Shown piece after piece: positions 1 to 5,913 of a DNA stretch of 8,223 bases. The notes under the pieces were generated by a model. It was not told the DNA's origin and made no database searches. It saw nothing but the letters and a program-made list of their open reading frames with translations. Source of the stretch: Deinococcales bacterium (lineage in GTDB: Bacteria; Deinococcota; Deinococci; Deinococcales; Deinococcaceae); assembly GCA_025359705.1 (NCBI GenBank), contig JANYFS010000580.1:1-8223 (forward strand). Direction: 5' to 3'. Both the position numbers and the translations under genes were made by a program. How positions within the stretch are numbered: position 1 is the stretch's first letter; every line of letters begins with the position of its first letter.

Positions 1-220
1 CCAAAAATCCCGCAAAGCTGATCGGCAACCACAACAGATGCCCACTAAAATAAGCAGTAGCAGCAAAAAAAGCCAGCTTAGTCGCCTCTTTGGGGCTTTT
101 GGCCCCCGCCAGACCCGCAAAAAGAAAGGCTAAGGGAATGACCAAGAGCGGACTCCACGGGAGGGGTAGCCCACATCCCGCCATCACAATTCCAACGATT
201 AAGGCCTGCCATATCTTCAC
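1..220 (-). CDS. lnt: Apolipoprotein N-acyltransferase, N-terminal fragment (runs off the left edge)
   Basis: Lnt transfers an acyl chain from a phospholipid to the N-terminal Cys of apolipoproteins in the inner membrane, the last step of lipoprotein maturation. About 73 codons are visible. They encode strongly hydrophobic segments: a first helix at about residues 4-20, a second reading SPLLVIPLAFLFAGLAG, a short KSPKEATK loop, then an aromatic stretch ending HLLWLPISFAGFL. The WLP-SF pattern after the second or third helix is typical of Lnt N-termini. I chose GTG at 218-220 (M-K-I-W-Q-A) because the first helix follows at once. The frame stays open upstream to a stop near 389-391. GTG at 293-295, preceded by GAGGTG, is an alternative start that would add 25 residues. 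The catalytic nitrilase domain lies outside the window, so another multi-helix membrane protein cannot be excluded. Confidence 0.62.
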   Translation of the reverse strand, partial: MKIWQALIVGIVMAGCGLPLPWSPLLVIPLAFLFAGLAGAKSPKEATKLAFFAATAYFSGHLLWLPISFAGFL

Positions 221-535
221 AGGCGCATCATACCGCAGAAGATGAAATCCCCTCGAGGTATAAGGTAAAAGTACCGTGTGGTTCAGGTTTTTCACAGGAT
301 ACACACCTCGAACCAGGGGCGAAGTGGACGACAAAATCTTAATCTGATTCTTAATTTCTCTTAGCTTAGGACTGAGATATAGTAATCTTTATAGTATTCT
401 TAGGTTCGGTAATATTGGGGTCAAATGAGTCCAGCAAATGAATCCAGCAGACACGTACTAAACGCATAGTGGGACAGTTTTATGGGGGCAATGGGGTTTA
501 TATGGGATTTATGGTGAGGTCGATTCGGGGGGGCA
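221..535. other. Divergent spacer between lnt-like gene and phosphoesterase
   Basis: This 315-base spacer must hold the control regions of two divergent genes. It contains one CTCGAG (252-257), the candidate lnt promoter, and an imperfect 13-base tandem duplication at 423-448 (AAATGAGTCCAGC, then AAATGAATCCAGC, one mismatch). A G-rich stretch with repeated TATGGG-like words runs from 479 to 515. I could not identify a convincing promoter for the plus-strand phosphoesterase, and no open frame beyond the lnt extension looks like a gene. Confidence 0.5.
396..424 (-). promoter_or_regulatory. Candidate sigma-70-type promoter for the lnt-like gene
   Basis: On the minus strand, TTGACC (419-424) is followed after 17 bases by AAGAAT (396-401). 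These match the -35 and -10 consensus at 5 of 6 and 4 of 6 positions. The site lies about 175 bases before the chosen GTG, or about 100 before the upstream GTG at 293-295. An AT-rich stretch with ACTATAAAG just downstream offers other -10 choices. Confidence 0.3.
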
Positions 536-541
536 TTGCTT

Positions 542-1249
542 TTGAAAATCGCTTTTATCAGTGATATTCACGGAAATATTCATGCACTGAGAGCGGCTTG
601 GCGCTGGATTCAGGAGCGTCGGCCCGACCATGTGATTTGCTTGGGGGATTTGGTGGGCTACGGAGCCAACCCCAGCGAAGCCATCGATTTTATTGATGAG
701 CATGGTTTGCGCTGTACCCTTGGCTCGAGCGATGCGCGGGTGGCCTACGAACTCAGTGAAAAATTTGAAAAACGCGAAGGCTTGTCCGAACAGACCCTCG
801 AGTGGACTAAAACCGTGCTAACCCCCGAGCAGAAACAATTTTTGCGGAAGTTGCCCACCAGTGGGCGCATGGAAACCCCTAAAGGCCGCCTACGTTTTTG
901 CCACGGCAGCCCCTATGACCCCGATGACCGCCTGGATTTGCACGGCGCAGCCAAAGACCTCAACGAACTTTTGGCCTCGCTGCACTGCGAGGTATTGGTC
1001 TGTGGTGGAACCCACATCCCGTATGTGCGGGCTTTGGCACGCGGAGTGGTGATCGACCCTGGGTCGGTGGGGTTATCACTGAACGGTGAGCCTGGGGCGG
1101 ATGTGGCTTTTTTGCAGATTTCGGAAAACGAAGTTAAGACCGAATTGATTAAAGTCCCTTACGATACTGCCGCCGCCGCCGCCGATATTGTCACTTGGAA
1201 TCTACCCAATGCCATTACCCATGTGTTGCGTTCGGGGAAAATGGGATAG
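542..1249 (+). CDS. Calcineurin-like metallophosphoesterase with altered metal motifs
   Basis: This is a single-domain phosphoesterase of the YfcE/MJ0936 type, expected to be cytosolic; the substrate is unknown. Positions below count from an alternative TTG at 536. Motif I is SDIHGN (Asp10, His12), motif II is GDLVGYG (Asp38), motif IV is FCHGSP (His123), and motif V lies in GGTHIP (His160). Two motifs depart from the family pattern. GNH[DE] reads GSSD at 63-66, losing both the metal-binding Asn and the catalytic His. GHxH reads GGTH, losing its first His. The Ser-Ser pair is encoded by a CTCGAG palindrome at 724-729. I chose TTG at 542 because it gives the usual M-K-I-A-F-I-S-D start and lies 8 bases after a G run (527-533); TTG at 536 adds two residues. 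An in-frame stop at 515-517 excludes a longer start. The 235 residues are normal for the family. The fold is clear; activity is uncertain. Confidence 0.85.
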   Translation: MKIAFISDIHGNIHALRAAWRWIQERRPDHVICLGDLVGYGANPSEAIDFIDEHGLRCTLGSSDARVAYELSEKFEKREGLSEQTLEWTKTVLTPEQKQFLRKLPTSGRMETPKGRLRFCHGSPYDPDDRLDLHGAAKDLNELLASLHCEVLVCGGTHIPYVRALARGVVIDPGSVGLSLNGEPGADVAFLQISENEVKTELIKVPYDTAAAAADIVTWNLPNAITHVLRSGKMG

Positions 1250-1253
1250 GTTC

Positions 1254-1277
1254 GTTATTCATGATTCGTTTTTCGTT
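1254..1277 (+). repeat. Degenerate dispersed repeat, copy A
   Basis: This segment just after the phosphoesterase stop reads GTTATTCATGATTCGTTTTT and then CGTT. It matches 2846-2869 at 20 of 24 positions, and all four differences are transitions. A third related segment lies at 5909-5934. The copies are all in spacers, two of them directly after a stop codon. Confidence 0.4.
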
Positions 1278-1300
1278 TGGAATACTTTCAAATCGCAACA

Positions 1301-1370
1301 AACAAAACTATGCTCGAGATTATGCTCGAGATGTGGTTAATTCAAAAACACGCTCGAGCATAATTTTGTT
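1301..1370. terminator. Inverted-repeat, probably bidirectional terminator between convergent genes
   Basis: The arm AACAAAACTATGCTCGAG (1301-1318) pairs with 1353-1370 with one mismatch in 18. A second inner arm, ATTATGCTCGAG (1319-1330), pairs perfectly with 1353-1364. Two competing hairpins are therefore possible. Each arm contains CTCGAG, and a third copy lies between them. On both strands the GC-rich part of the stem runs into TTTTGTT, as expected of a factor-independent terminator working both ways. Its place between two convergent stop codons (1249 and 1381) fits. Confidence 0.65.
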
Positions 1371-1380
1371 CGTACTCTAA

Positions 1381-2115
1381 TTATTTCCACCAAAAATACC
1401 ACGTGGGTGAGTGCATTAAAGCTGCTGCCAAGCGGTCAATACTCTCGAGGCCGTTCACTACAATATTTTCGCAGTAGATATATTGCTCGAAAGCCAATTC
1501 ATAGGCTTGCTTGAGGTCTTTGGGCGGTCTTCTGACCCGCATCTCGAGGACATCTCCCGTCAAAATTACCGGGTCGGCTCCATAATTAACCGACCAGTGC
1601 CGCCAAAAAGCCACATGCTCCACCGCAGGCGGGCAACTTTGCCAGCCACCAAAGTTGAGGTAGGCGGGCAATTCTTGGCCCTTGGTGGTGGGCAGTAAGG
1701 CAATGTGCATGATCGGTTTGGATCTTTTTTGCGGAACCTCGAGGGTAAAAAAGCGTTCCTCGAGGGTTTCGGTGTGCAAAGTGGGCAATGTGCCTCTGGG
1801 GATACGGTGCATCCGTTCGCGTAGCCGCTCGAGGATCATACGGGAGGTGTTGGTGGCGTAGCCTTGGGTCAGTAGGCTATGGGTATGCGCTTGGTAGATG
1901 TCCAATTGGTCTTCGTGCATGGATACGGCGGCAAAATCCCCAATCATGATCGGGTAAAATTCGCTCTCGAGGGTGATGTTGTACAGCACTTTCCAACGCT
2001 CGAGGGCCATTTTCCAAGGTACTTTGACGCAATAAGCCGCTGGCCCCCAAGCAAAAAATTCGCTGGAGTCGATGCAGTAGCGCTCGAGAGTGAGGGAGAG
2101 TTTGGGCGGAAGCAA
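1381..2115 (-). CDS. DUF4253 domain protein
   Basis: The protein has 244 residues. The C-terminal half (about 135-244) has the features of DUF4253: a HIALLPTT strand, a GGW segment, TGDVLEMRVRRPP near 186-198, the helix AYELAFEQYIYCENIVVNG (204-222), and the ending TWYFWWK. The N-terminal half contains FYPIMIGD (53-60), also common in these proteins. No biochemical role is established for the family, and there is no signal peptide or membrane segment. I chose TTG at 2113-2115 because GAAGG (2123-2127) lies 7 bases upstream; a second TTG at 2116-2118 would add one residue. An in-frame stop at 2131-2133 blocks any longer start. The gene carries eight CTCGAG sites, and these encode all eight of its Leu-Glu pairs. 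It converges on the phosphoesterase and shares a terminator with it. Confidence 0.85.
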   Translation of the reverse strand: MLPPKLSLTLERYCIDSSEFFAWGPAAYCVKVPWKMALERWKVLYNITLESEFYPIMIGDFAAVSMHEDQLDIYQAHTHSLLTQGYATNTSRMILERLRERMHRIPRGTLPTLHTETLEERFFTLEVPQKRSKPIMHIALLPTTKGQELPAYLNFGGWQSCPPAVEHVAFWRHWSVNYGADPVILTGDVLEMRVRRPPKDLKQAYELAFEQYIYCENIVVNGLESIDRLAAALMHSPTWYFWWK

Positions 2116-2243
2116 CAAAGTGCCTTCATGTTACACAAATGAGCGTCAGGCTTTCTCGGTTTGCTTTTCGGAAGCGGGCGAATACAAGTTAAATTTTGAG
2201 AATGATCTTGGAATTTAGCCTGATTTAGCCTAAGTAACTCCCA

Positions 2244-2274
2244 TACCAGATTTAGAGATTTTCTAAATCTGGTA
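2244..2274. repeat. Strong 13-bp hairpin with 5-base loop
   Basis: TACCAGATTTAGA (2244-2256) pairs perfectly with 2262-2274 around the loop GATTT. Neither strand has a T run after the stem, so it does not look like a simple terminator. It lies about 130 bases before the DUF4253 start and could be an mRNA leader structure or a small palindromic element. Its function is unknown. Confidence 0.55.
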
Positions 2275-2378
2275 GCGACCAAAAGGAGTAGGGAGCGGCC
2301 CAGCCCATAAGCGGCCCGTCCCGTGAGGTGACGCAGTTGGGCCAAGACAGGTGCTGCTGTTGGGTCAAGACAAAGAAG

Positions 2379-2442
2379 TTCCTATCAGCTATGTTTCAGA
2401 TATTCTCGCAAAGCTCGAAATCTTCCACTACGCTGATAGGAA
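2379..2442. repeat. 11-bp inverted repeat enclosing 42 bases
   Basis: TTCCTATCAGC (2379-2389) is matched exactly by its complement at 2432-2442. The arms extend outward with a G-T pair and A-T pairs. The 64-base unit has the shape of a tiny terminal-inverted-repeat element or a structured RNA. I see no target-site duplication. Confidence 0.4.
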
Positions 2443-2498
2443 TTTAGTGGCTCGAGTGTTGCGTGCGCTGCTGTTTCATCTTTTGATTTAGCGTTGAT

Positions 2499-2663
2499 TC
2501 AGCCTTGGGTTTTATCCCCATCCGATCCCTCGAGCCAATGGCTCCAGTGGCTCAAGACTCGAGCCACCATTTTGCGAAGCGAGATTCTGGGAACCATCCG
2601 CTCGAGGGCGGCTTGCTGGTGTACTTCTTGTAGGTGAATGTTGCGTTCGATGTCAAAGTTCAT
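2499..2663 (-). CDS. Small protein of 54 residues, function unknown
   Basis: The start ATG (2661-2663) is preceded by AAGAGGAGAAATT, a near-consensus Shine-Dalgarno sequence at good spacing and the best in the window. The product begins MNFDIERNIHLQEVHQQ and continues with an Arg/Lys-rich segment (ERMVPRISLRKMVARVL), a Trp-containing stretch (SHWSHWLEG) and a polar tail ending KTQG. The heptad-like spacing of hydrophobic residues suggests one or two amphipathic helices. There is no signal peptide, metal motif or obvious membrane segment. Of three CTCGAG sites, two read CTC GAG, as in other coding sequence here. A 7-bp hairpin (2547-2553 with 2561-2567) lies inside it. I do not recognise a family. 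A small membrane-associated or regulatory protein is possible but unproven. Confidence 0.6.
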   Translation of the reverse strand: MNFDIERNIHLQEVHQQAALERMVPRISLRKMVARVLSHWSHWLEGSDGDKTQG

Positions 2664-2836
2664 AATTTCTCCTCTTGAATGATCTTCCGTTACCCCTCGA
2701 GTGTGGGGCGTTGGGTCATGAATAAATGATGCAATTGAAGCTACTCCCGATGCTATGGGGGAATTCGACTAGGTTTTATGTTGGGTTTTGTGGTAAAGAA
2801 AACTTGCCCTCGAGTGGATGGTTCTTAAAAACCTCC

Positions 2837-2869
2837 TTTAGAGCAGTTGTCCGTGATCCGTTTTTCGTT
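2837..2869 (+). repeat. Degenerate dispersed repeat, copy B
   Basis: Positions 2837-2862 match 5909-5934 at 23 of 26 bases; both start TTTAGAGC and end ATCCGTT. Positions 2846-2869 match 1254-1277 at 20 of 24. The shared core is a GT-rich run of ATCCGTT or TTCGTT words. Confidence 0.45.
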
Positions 2870-2968
2870 AAACATGTGGTCATAAATATCGTGTTTCAGA
2901 CGAATGAATCATCTTTTGAGCAATATGCTTTATCCATTCATGATTCTGACAAATGCGCTAATTCTGCT

Positions 2969-2995
2969 CAACACTTTTTCACGCAACACTTTTTC
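2969..2995. repeat. 12-base direct repeat, period 15
   Basis: CAACACTTTTTC occurs at 2969-2980 and again at 2984-2995. It lies just beyond the helicase terminator, read from the minus strand. Confidence 0.6.
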
Positions 2996-3000
2996 CAAAC

Positions 3001-3034
3001 AACAAACCCCCACGCTCGAGCGTGGGGGTTTGTT
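3001..3034 (-). terminator. 34-base perfect palindrome, intrinsic terminator of the helicase gene
   Basis: The half-site AACAAACCCCCACGCTC is followed immediately by its exact complement, centred on CTCGAG (3015-3020). On the minus strand the C/G-rich stem ends in GGGGGTTTGTTGTTTGG, a T-rich tail typical of intrinsic termination. It begins 37 bases after the helicase stop codon. The perfect symmetry, with no separate loop, is unusual; in RNA the central bases would open as the loop. Confidence 0.75.
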
Positions 3035-3071
3035 CATCTACATGGTGTACTGGGAGGAAGTTAGGAGGAAG

Positions 3072-4799
3072 TTAAGAACGGTCTCGGTTGTAGCTGCCGC
3101 TGCGGTTGGAATCACGGAAGCTGGGTCGTCCACCACGGTCTCCGCCTCGGTCCCCTTGGGCATGGCGAGGACGGTCTTGGTAACGATCTCCACCGCCACC
3201 TGCATAACGTCCACCGCTCGAGCGTCCACCCCGATCATCACGGCGGTCAGGTGCGTCGATCAAGTCGGGGAGATCTTGGGGCAAGCTCAACACCACTTGC
3301 TCCTCGAGGGGGGAAGCTGCCATCAATTTCTCGATGTGGCGGGTGGGGATGTCGGCAACTGCACCACCGTTGAACAAGCGCACGCGGCCCAACAGCTTAG
3401 CATCCAAGTCGAGGGTACGACAGATCAGGGCCACGGCTTTGGGAATACCCAAACGAGGCGCATCGAGCTGTACGGTGGTCATATCTTCTTCGCCCGAGAG
3501 CAAAGAGACGTTGCGAACGGGTTCGGTAGCGCCTGCAATGCGGGCCAGAGCGCGGGCCAAGGCTTCTACGCCCATTTCCTCGAACAAGGCTTGGGCCTGA
3601 TCCATAAAGGGGGTAGCAAGTTCGGCTTTGACTTTGCGAACCAAGTTGCCGGTGGTATCGACCAAGGCTTCGACAACTTCGTGGCTTTTGGGAGCATCAC
3701 GGCGGATAAACTGTACGCCCGTGGCGTGTTCGAGGTTACGCAAACCGCGCATTTCACGGTCTCCAAACAGCACCAAAGCGCGGCCCGAGCGACCCGCACG
3801 GCCTGTACGACCACTGCGGTGAATGTAGGCTTCGGTGTCTTGGGGCATATGGTATTGCACTACCAAATCCACTTCGGCAATGTCCAGGCCGCGAGCGGCA
3901 ACATCGGTGGCGACCAAAACCCGCACCATGCCCGAGCGGAAGGAAGCCAAAGCGCGTTCACGCTGAGACTGGGCCATGTCGCCGTGCAAACCCTCTGCCT
4001 CGAGACCACGACCAATCAGCTCGAGGGCCAATTCGTCCACTTCACGCTTAGTGCGAGTAAACACGATGGCTTTTTCGGGGTTGTAGACGGTCAGCAAATC
4101 ACACAAGACTCGAGTGCGCGACTTGCCCACTTTTACCGCCAAATGCTCTACGGTTTGCGAGGTTTTGCCAGACTCTTCGCCCACCAAATCCACCAGTTTG
4201 GGGTTTTTCAGCAAACGACGAGCTAAGCTCAAGACTTCGCGGGTCAGGGTGGCACTGAAAAACAAGGTTTGGCGCTCGGCAGGGGTGTCTGCCAAAATGC
4301 GCTCCACAGGCTCGAGGAAGCCCACATTCAACATTTCGTCGGCTTCGTCCAGGACTGCGAATTCGATTTTGGAAAGATCCAAATTGCCACGATCCAAGTG
4401 ATCGATCAAGCGACCAGGAGTTCCCACCACAATGTCCACGCCGCCCATCAGCGAGCGCTCTTGGGGAGAGTAAGGTGCGCCGCCATAAACGGTGACGACC
4501 CGCAAGTTAGGGGCAGTAGCCTCAAACTCGCCCGCAACTTGCTTGGCAAGCTCACGGGTAGGAGCCAAGATAATAGCGCGGGGCGCGCGGCCTCGCTCGC
4601 GGCTGGGTTGCATTTTTTCGATGATGGGCAAGGCAAAGGCCAGGGTTTTACCCGTTCCGGTACGAGCGCGACCAATCAAATCCTGACCCGACATGGTGAA
4701 GGGAAGGCTTTGAATTTGGATAGGGGAAGCAATGGTGATGTTGCGAGCAGCAAGAAGCTCGACAACCTCGGGGCTGAGGTTTAGTTCGTTGAAATTCAT
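3072..4799 (-). CDS. DEAD-box ATP-dependent RNA helicase, Hera-like
   Basis: This enzyme unwinds or remodels RNA using ATP and probably acts in ribosome assembly or RNA decay under cold or stress. All core motifs are present in the 575 residues: Q motif (Gln28), Walker A ARTGTGKT (45-52), PTREL (80-84), TPGR (127-130), DEAD (151-154), SAT (182-184), FTRTK (247-251), ATDVAARGLD (297-306) and HRSGRTGRAGR (327-337). After the two RecA-like domains comes a region resembling the Hera dimerisation and RNA-binding domains (SLLSGEED and the segment up to about 510). An Arg/Gly-rich tail follows (about 518-575). I chose ATG at 4797-4799 because AAAGGA lies just upstream and the product then starts MNFNELNLSPE, as in homologues. 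A longer frame reaching 4946 lies in the leader. At the 3' end GGAGGAAGTTA is nearly duplicated. Hera-like is my best call; a CsdA/DeaD-type paralogue is the alternative. Confidence 0.95.
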   Translation of the reverse strand: MNFNELNLSPEVVELLAARNITIASPIQIQSLPFTMSGQDLIGRARTGTGKTLAFALPIIEKMQPSRERGRAPRAIILAPTRELAKQVAGEFEATAPNLRVVTVYGGAPYSPQERSLMGGVDIVVGTPGRLIDHLDRGNLDLSKIEFAVLDEADEMLNVGFLEPVERILADTPAERQTLFFSATLTREVLSLARRLLKNPKLVDLVGEESGKTSQTVEHLAVKVGKSRTRVLCDLLTVYNPEKAIVFTRTKREVDELALELIGRGLEAEGLHGDMAQSQRERALASFRSGMVRVLVATDVAARGLDIAEVDLVVQYHMPQDTEAYIHRSGRTGRAGRSGRALVLFGDREMRGLRNLEHATGVQFIRRDAPKSHEVVEALVDTTGNLVRKVKAELATPFMDQAQALFEEMGVEALARALARIAGATEPVRNVSLLSGEEDMTTVQLDAPRLGIPKAVALICRTLDLDAKLLGRVRLFNGGAVADIPTRHIEKLMAASPLEEQVVLSLPQDLPDLIDAPDRRDDRGGRSSGGRYAGGGGDRYQDRPRHAQGDRGGDRGGRPSFRDSNRSGSYNRDRS

Positions 4800-4889
4800 G
4801 GTTGTATCCTTTCCTGGGCACTCGACGACTCCCAAGAAGGCTTTGCAACCTGCAACAGTTTTGGAGTTTGTCTCGTCTCGCCCACAGGT

Positions 4890-4915
4890 CAAACACCCTT
4901 TGTTGATGGTGTTTG
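4890..4915 (-). promoter_or_regulatory. Hairpin in the long helicase mRNA leader
   Basis: CAAACACC (4890-4897) pairs with GGTGTTTG (4908-4915) around a 10-base loop. With the promoter below, the leader is about 170 bases long. Long structured leaders are known for cold-inducible DEAD-box helicase genes in other bacteria, so this stem may take part in control. That role is inference. Confidence 0.35.
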
Positions 4916-4978
4916 CTGGCGATATGTCGGTTACGGTAAGAGCCACTTTTTCAAGGGCATCATTTCGGCAACTGCTCG

Positions 4979-5008
4979 AGTGTAGCAGACAAGGCAGGGA
5001 TTAATCAA
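4979..5008 (-). promoter_or_regulatory. Probable promoter of the helicase gene
   Basis: On the minus strand TTGATT (5003-5008) and TACACT (4979-4984) are separated by 18 bases, a good sigma-70-type match. A CTCGAG (4975-4980) overlaps the last two bases of the -10 box and covers the likely start region. The predicted start near 4972 leaves a leader of about 170 bases. Confidence 0.5.
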
Positions 5009-5448
5009 GTGTGAGGAAAGTGCCTTAAAGCCCATTGCGCCGCATAAACCCAGAATCAACCCAGATTGGCTTTCCGCTCCTTTCCACTCGAGGGGGACAC
5101 ACCTGCATCCAGATTGCAGCAAAAATATCGAAAATTAGACAGACAACTTCACTCAATCCACTCCATGAATTTAGTCTTTTACGACAAAGTTTTCAATGCA
5201 ACCTTGCTCGAGCCAGATCCACTCGAGGTTTTCTTGAGATTGTCTCAAAATCTTTGCAAGCGTTTACAAGGGGGTGCAAGATTGTGAAATAAATATTTTG
5301 AAGACGATTTCGCAGCCAAAGCCTACACAAGTACCGACATAGCAGGCATTTTTTAGTTTTGTAACTTTCTTAGGGACACATTGGGTATCGTTCAGAATCA
5401 TGGGTTGGCAAGCCTTCACACCAAAGCTCAAGCGGGTGAGGCATTAGA
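5009..5448. other. Divergent spacer between helicase and secreted-protein gene
   Basis: Three CTCGAG sites (5087, 5207, 5222) lie here. A plus-strand frame from TTG 5066 to a stop at 5285-5287 would give 73 residues. It has no ribosome binding site, but all three CTCGAG sites fall in its CTC GAG frame, the pattern seen in real genes here. A weak stem (GCCTAC 5321-5326 with GCAGGC 5342-5347, one mismatch) is followed by ATTTTTTAGTTTT and could be a terminator on plus. The secreted-protein promoter should be nearby; I could not pick one confidently. Confidence 0.35.
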
Positions 5449-5913
5449 GTGGGAAGCATGGAAACCGTCTCCCCTTTTTCTCTTCAAAACACCCTGAAAA
5501 CCAGCTTGAAAACCAGCTTGGTTGCAGCACTCTTACTGAGCAGCAGCGCTTTAGCTCGAGAGACCGACTATTCCCTCGAGCTGGCGGGGTCTTTGCCGTT
5601 GGGCGGCTCGGTTTCCGCTCGAGTGAATAGTGCTTTGGCCCTAGTGGACGACTTTAAGGTGGATTTGCGGGCAGGTCTGGAGTGGCGTGGAGACCGTTTG
5701 GGTGGACATTTCGATTCCCTTTTTACCGTAGACAACGCTCCACTGCGGCCCTTTGCGGGCGGGGGTTTGGGCTGGTATGGCAGTCAATTTGAAATCACCC
5801 TGAATGCGGGTCTGAGCTTTGCGGTTACGCCCACTTGGGAGGCCACCCTCGAGGGAATGTGGGGTTCGGCGCAGGGAACAGTGCTGAAATTGGGCGTGGC
5901 ATTTGGGTTTTAG
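5449..5913 (+). CDS. Small secreted beta-rich protein, possible outer-membrane barrel
   Basis: The product has 154 residues. A signal peptide covers about residues 1-36: Lys-containing start, hydrophobic SLVAALLLSSSALA, and an A-L-A/R cleavage site. The mature part of about 118 residues alternates polar and hydrophobic residues in short strands joined by Gly/Asp turns (YSLELAGSLPLGGSVSARV, GGGLGWYGSQFEITLNAG). It ends VLKLGVAFGF. A terminal Phe after an alternating strand is typical of outer-membrane beta-barrels, but the length is short, so a periplasmic or surface beta-sandwich is also possible. I chose GTG at 5449 because GTGAGG (5436-5441) sits 7 bases upstream; ATG at 5458 has poorer spacing. 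A 12-base tandem duplication (5494-5517) encodes LKTSLKTS in the signal peptide. No named family is recognised. Confidence 0.75.
   Translation: MGSMETVSPFSLQNTLKTSLKTSLVAALLLSSSALARETDYSLELAGSLPLGGSVSARVNSALALVDDFKVDLRAGLEWRGDRLGGHFDSLFTVDNAPLRPFAGGGLGWYGSQFEITLNAGLSFAVTPTWEATLEGMWGSAQGTVLKLGVAFGF

Larger units (their letters stand above)
2116..2498. other. Gene-poor stretch upstream of the DUF4253 gene
   Basis: This stretch of about 380 bases holds two clear hairpins, a near-tandem repeat of ATTTAGCCT (2213-2221 and 2223-2231), and one CTCGAG (2451). It should contain the DUF4253 promoter on minus, but I found no convincing -35/-10 pair. A short plus-strand frame is open from 2327 to a stop at 2489-2491, with possible starts GTG 2351 and TTG 2360. 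It overlaps the second hairpin and resembles nothing I know. Confidence 0.4.
2664..3000. other. Spacer between small gene and helicase terminator
   Basis: This stretch should hold the minus-strand promoter of the small gene; no clear -35/-10 pair stood out. It contains CTCGAG at 2696 and 2809, a dispersed repeat copy (2837-2869) and a 12-base direct repeat (2969-2995). A plus-strand frame through it lacks a ribosome binding site and reads into the terminator palindrome, so I do not regard it as a gene. Confidence 0.5.

Noticed and set aside
1944..2345. A 133-codon minus frame overlapping the 5' part of the DUF4253 gene
   Set aside because: It is out of frame with the recognisable DUF4253 protein and reads through the 2244-2274 hairpin; no family resemblance.
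2379..2442. Insertion sequence remnant
   Set aside because: Inverted repeats are present, but I see no transposase sequence and no target duplication, so only the repeat is reported.
2726..3064. A 112-codon plus frame in the spacer before the helicase terminator
   Set aside because: It has no ribosome binding site, reads into the terminator palindrome, and its product is composed of repeat-derived sequence.
2904..4226. A 440-codon open frame on plus, antisense to the helicase
   Set aside because: It lies almost wholly opposite a helicase with every motif intact. Its product is low-complexity (Gln/Gly/Ala/Thr-rich) and it starts in a spacer without a ribosome binding site, crossing the terminator palindrome.
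4269..4784. A 171-codon plus frame antisense to the helicase N-terminal half
   Set aside because: It is a shadow of the helicase; no start signal and no domain.
4800..4946. N-terminal extension of the helicase to 4946, including a C-x-x-C pair
   Set aside because: AAAGGA just upstream of ATG 4797-4799 and the homologue-like start MNFNELNLSPE favour the shorter protein; the extension is more likely leader.
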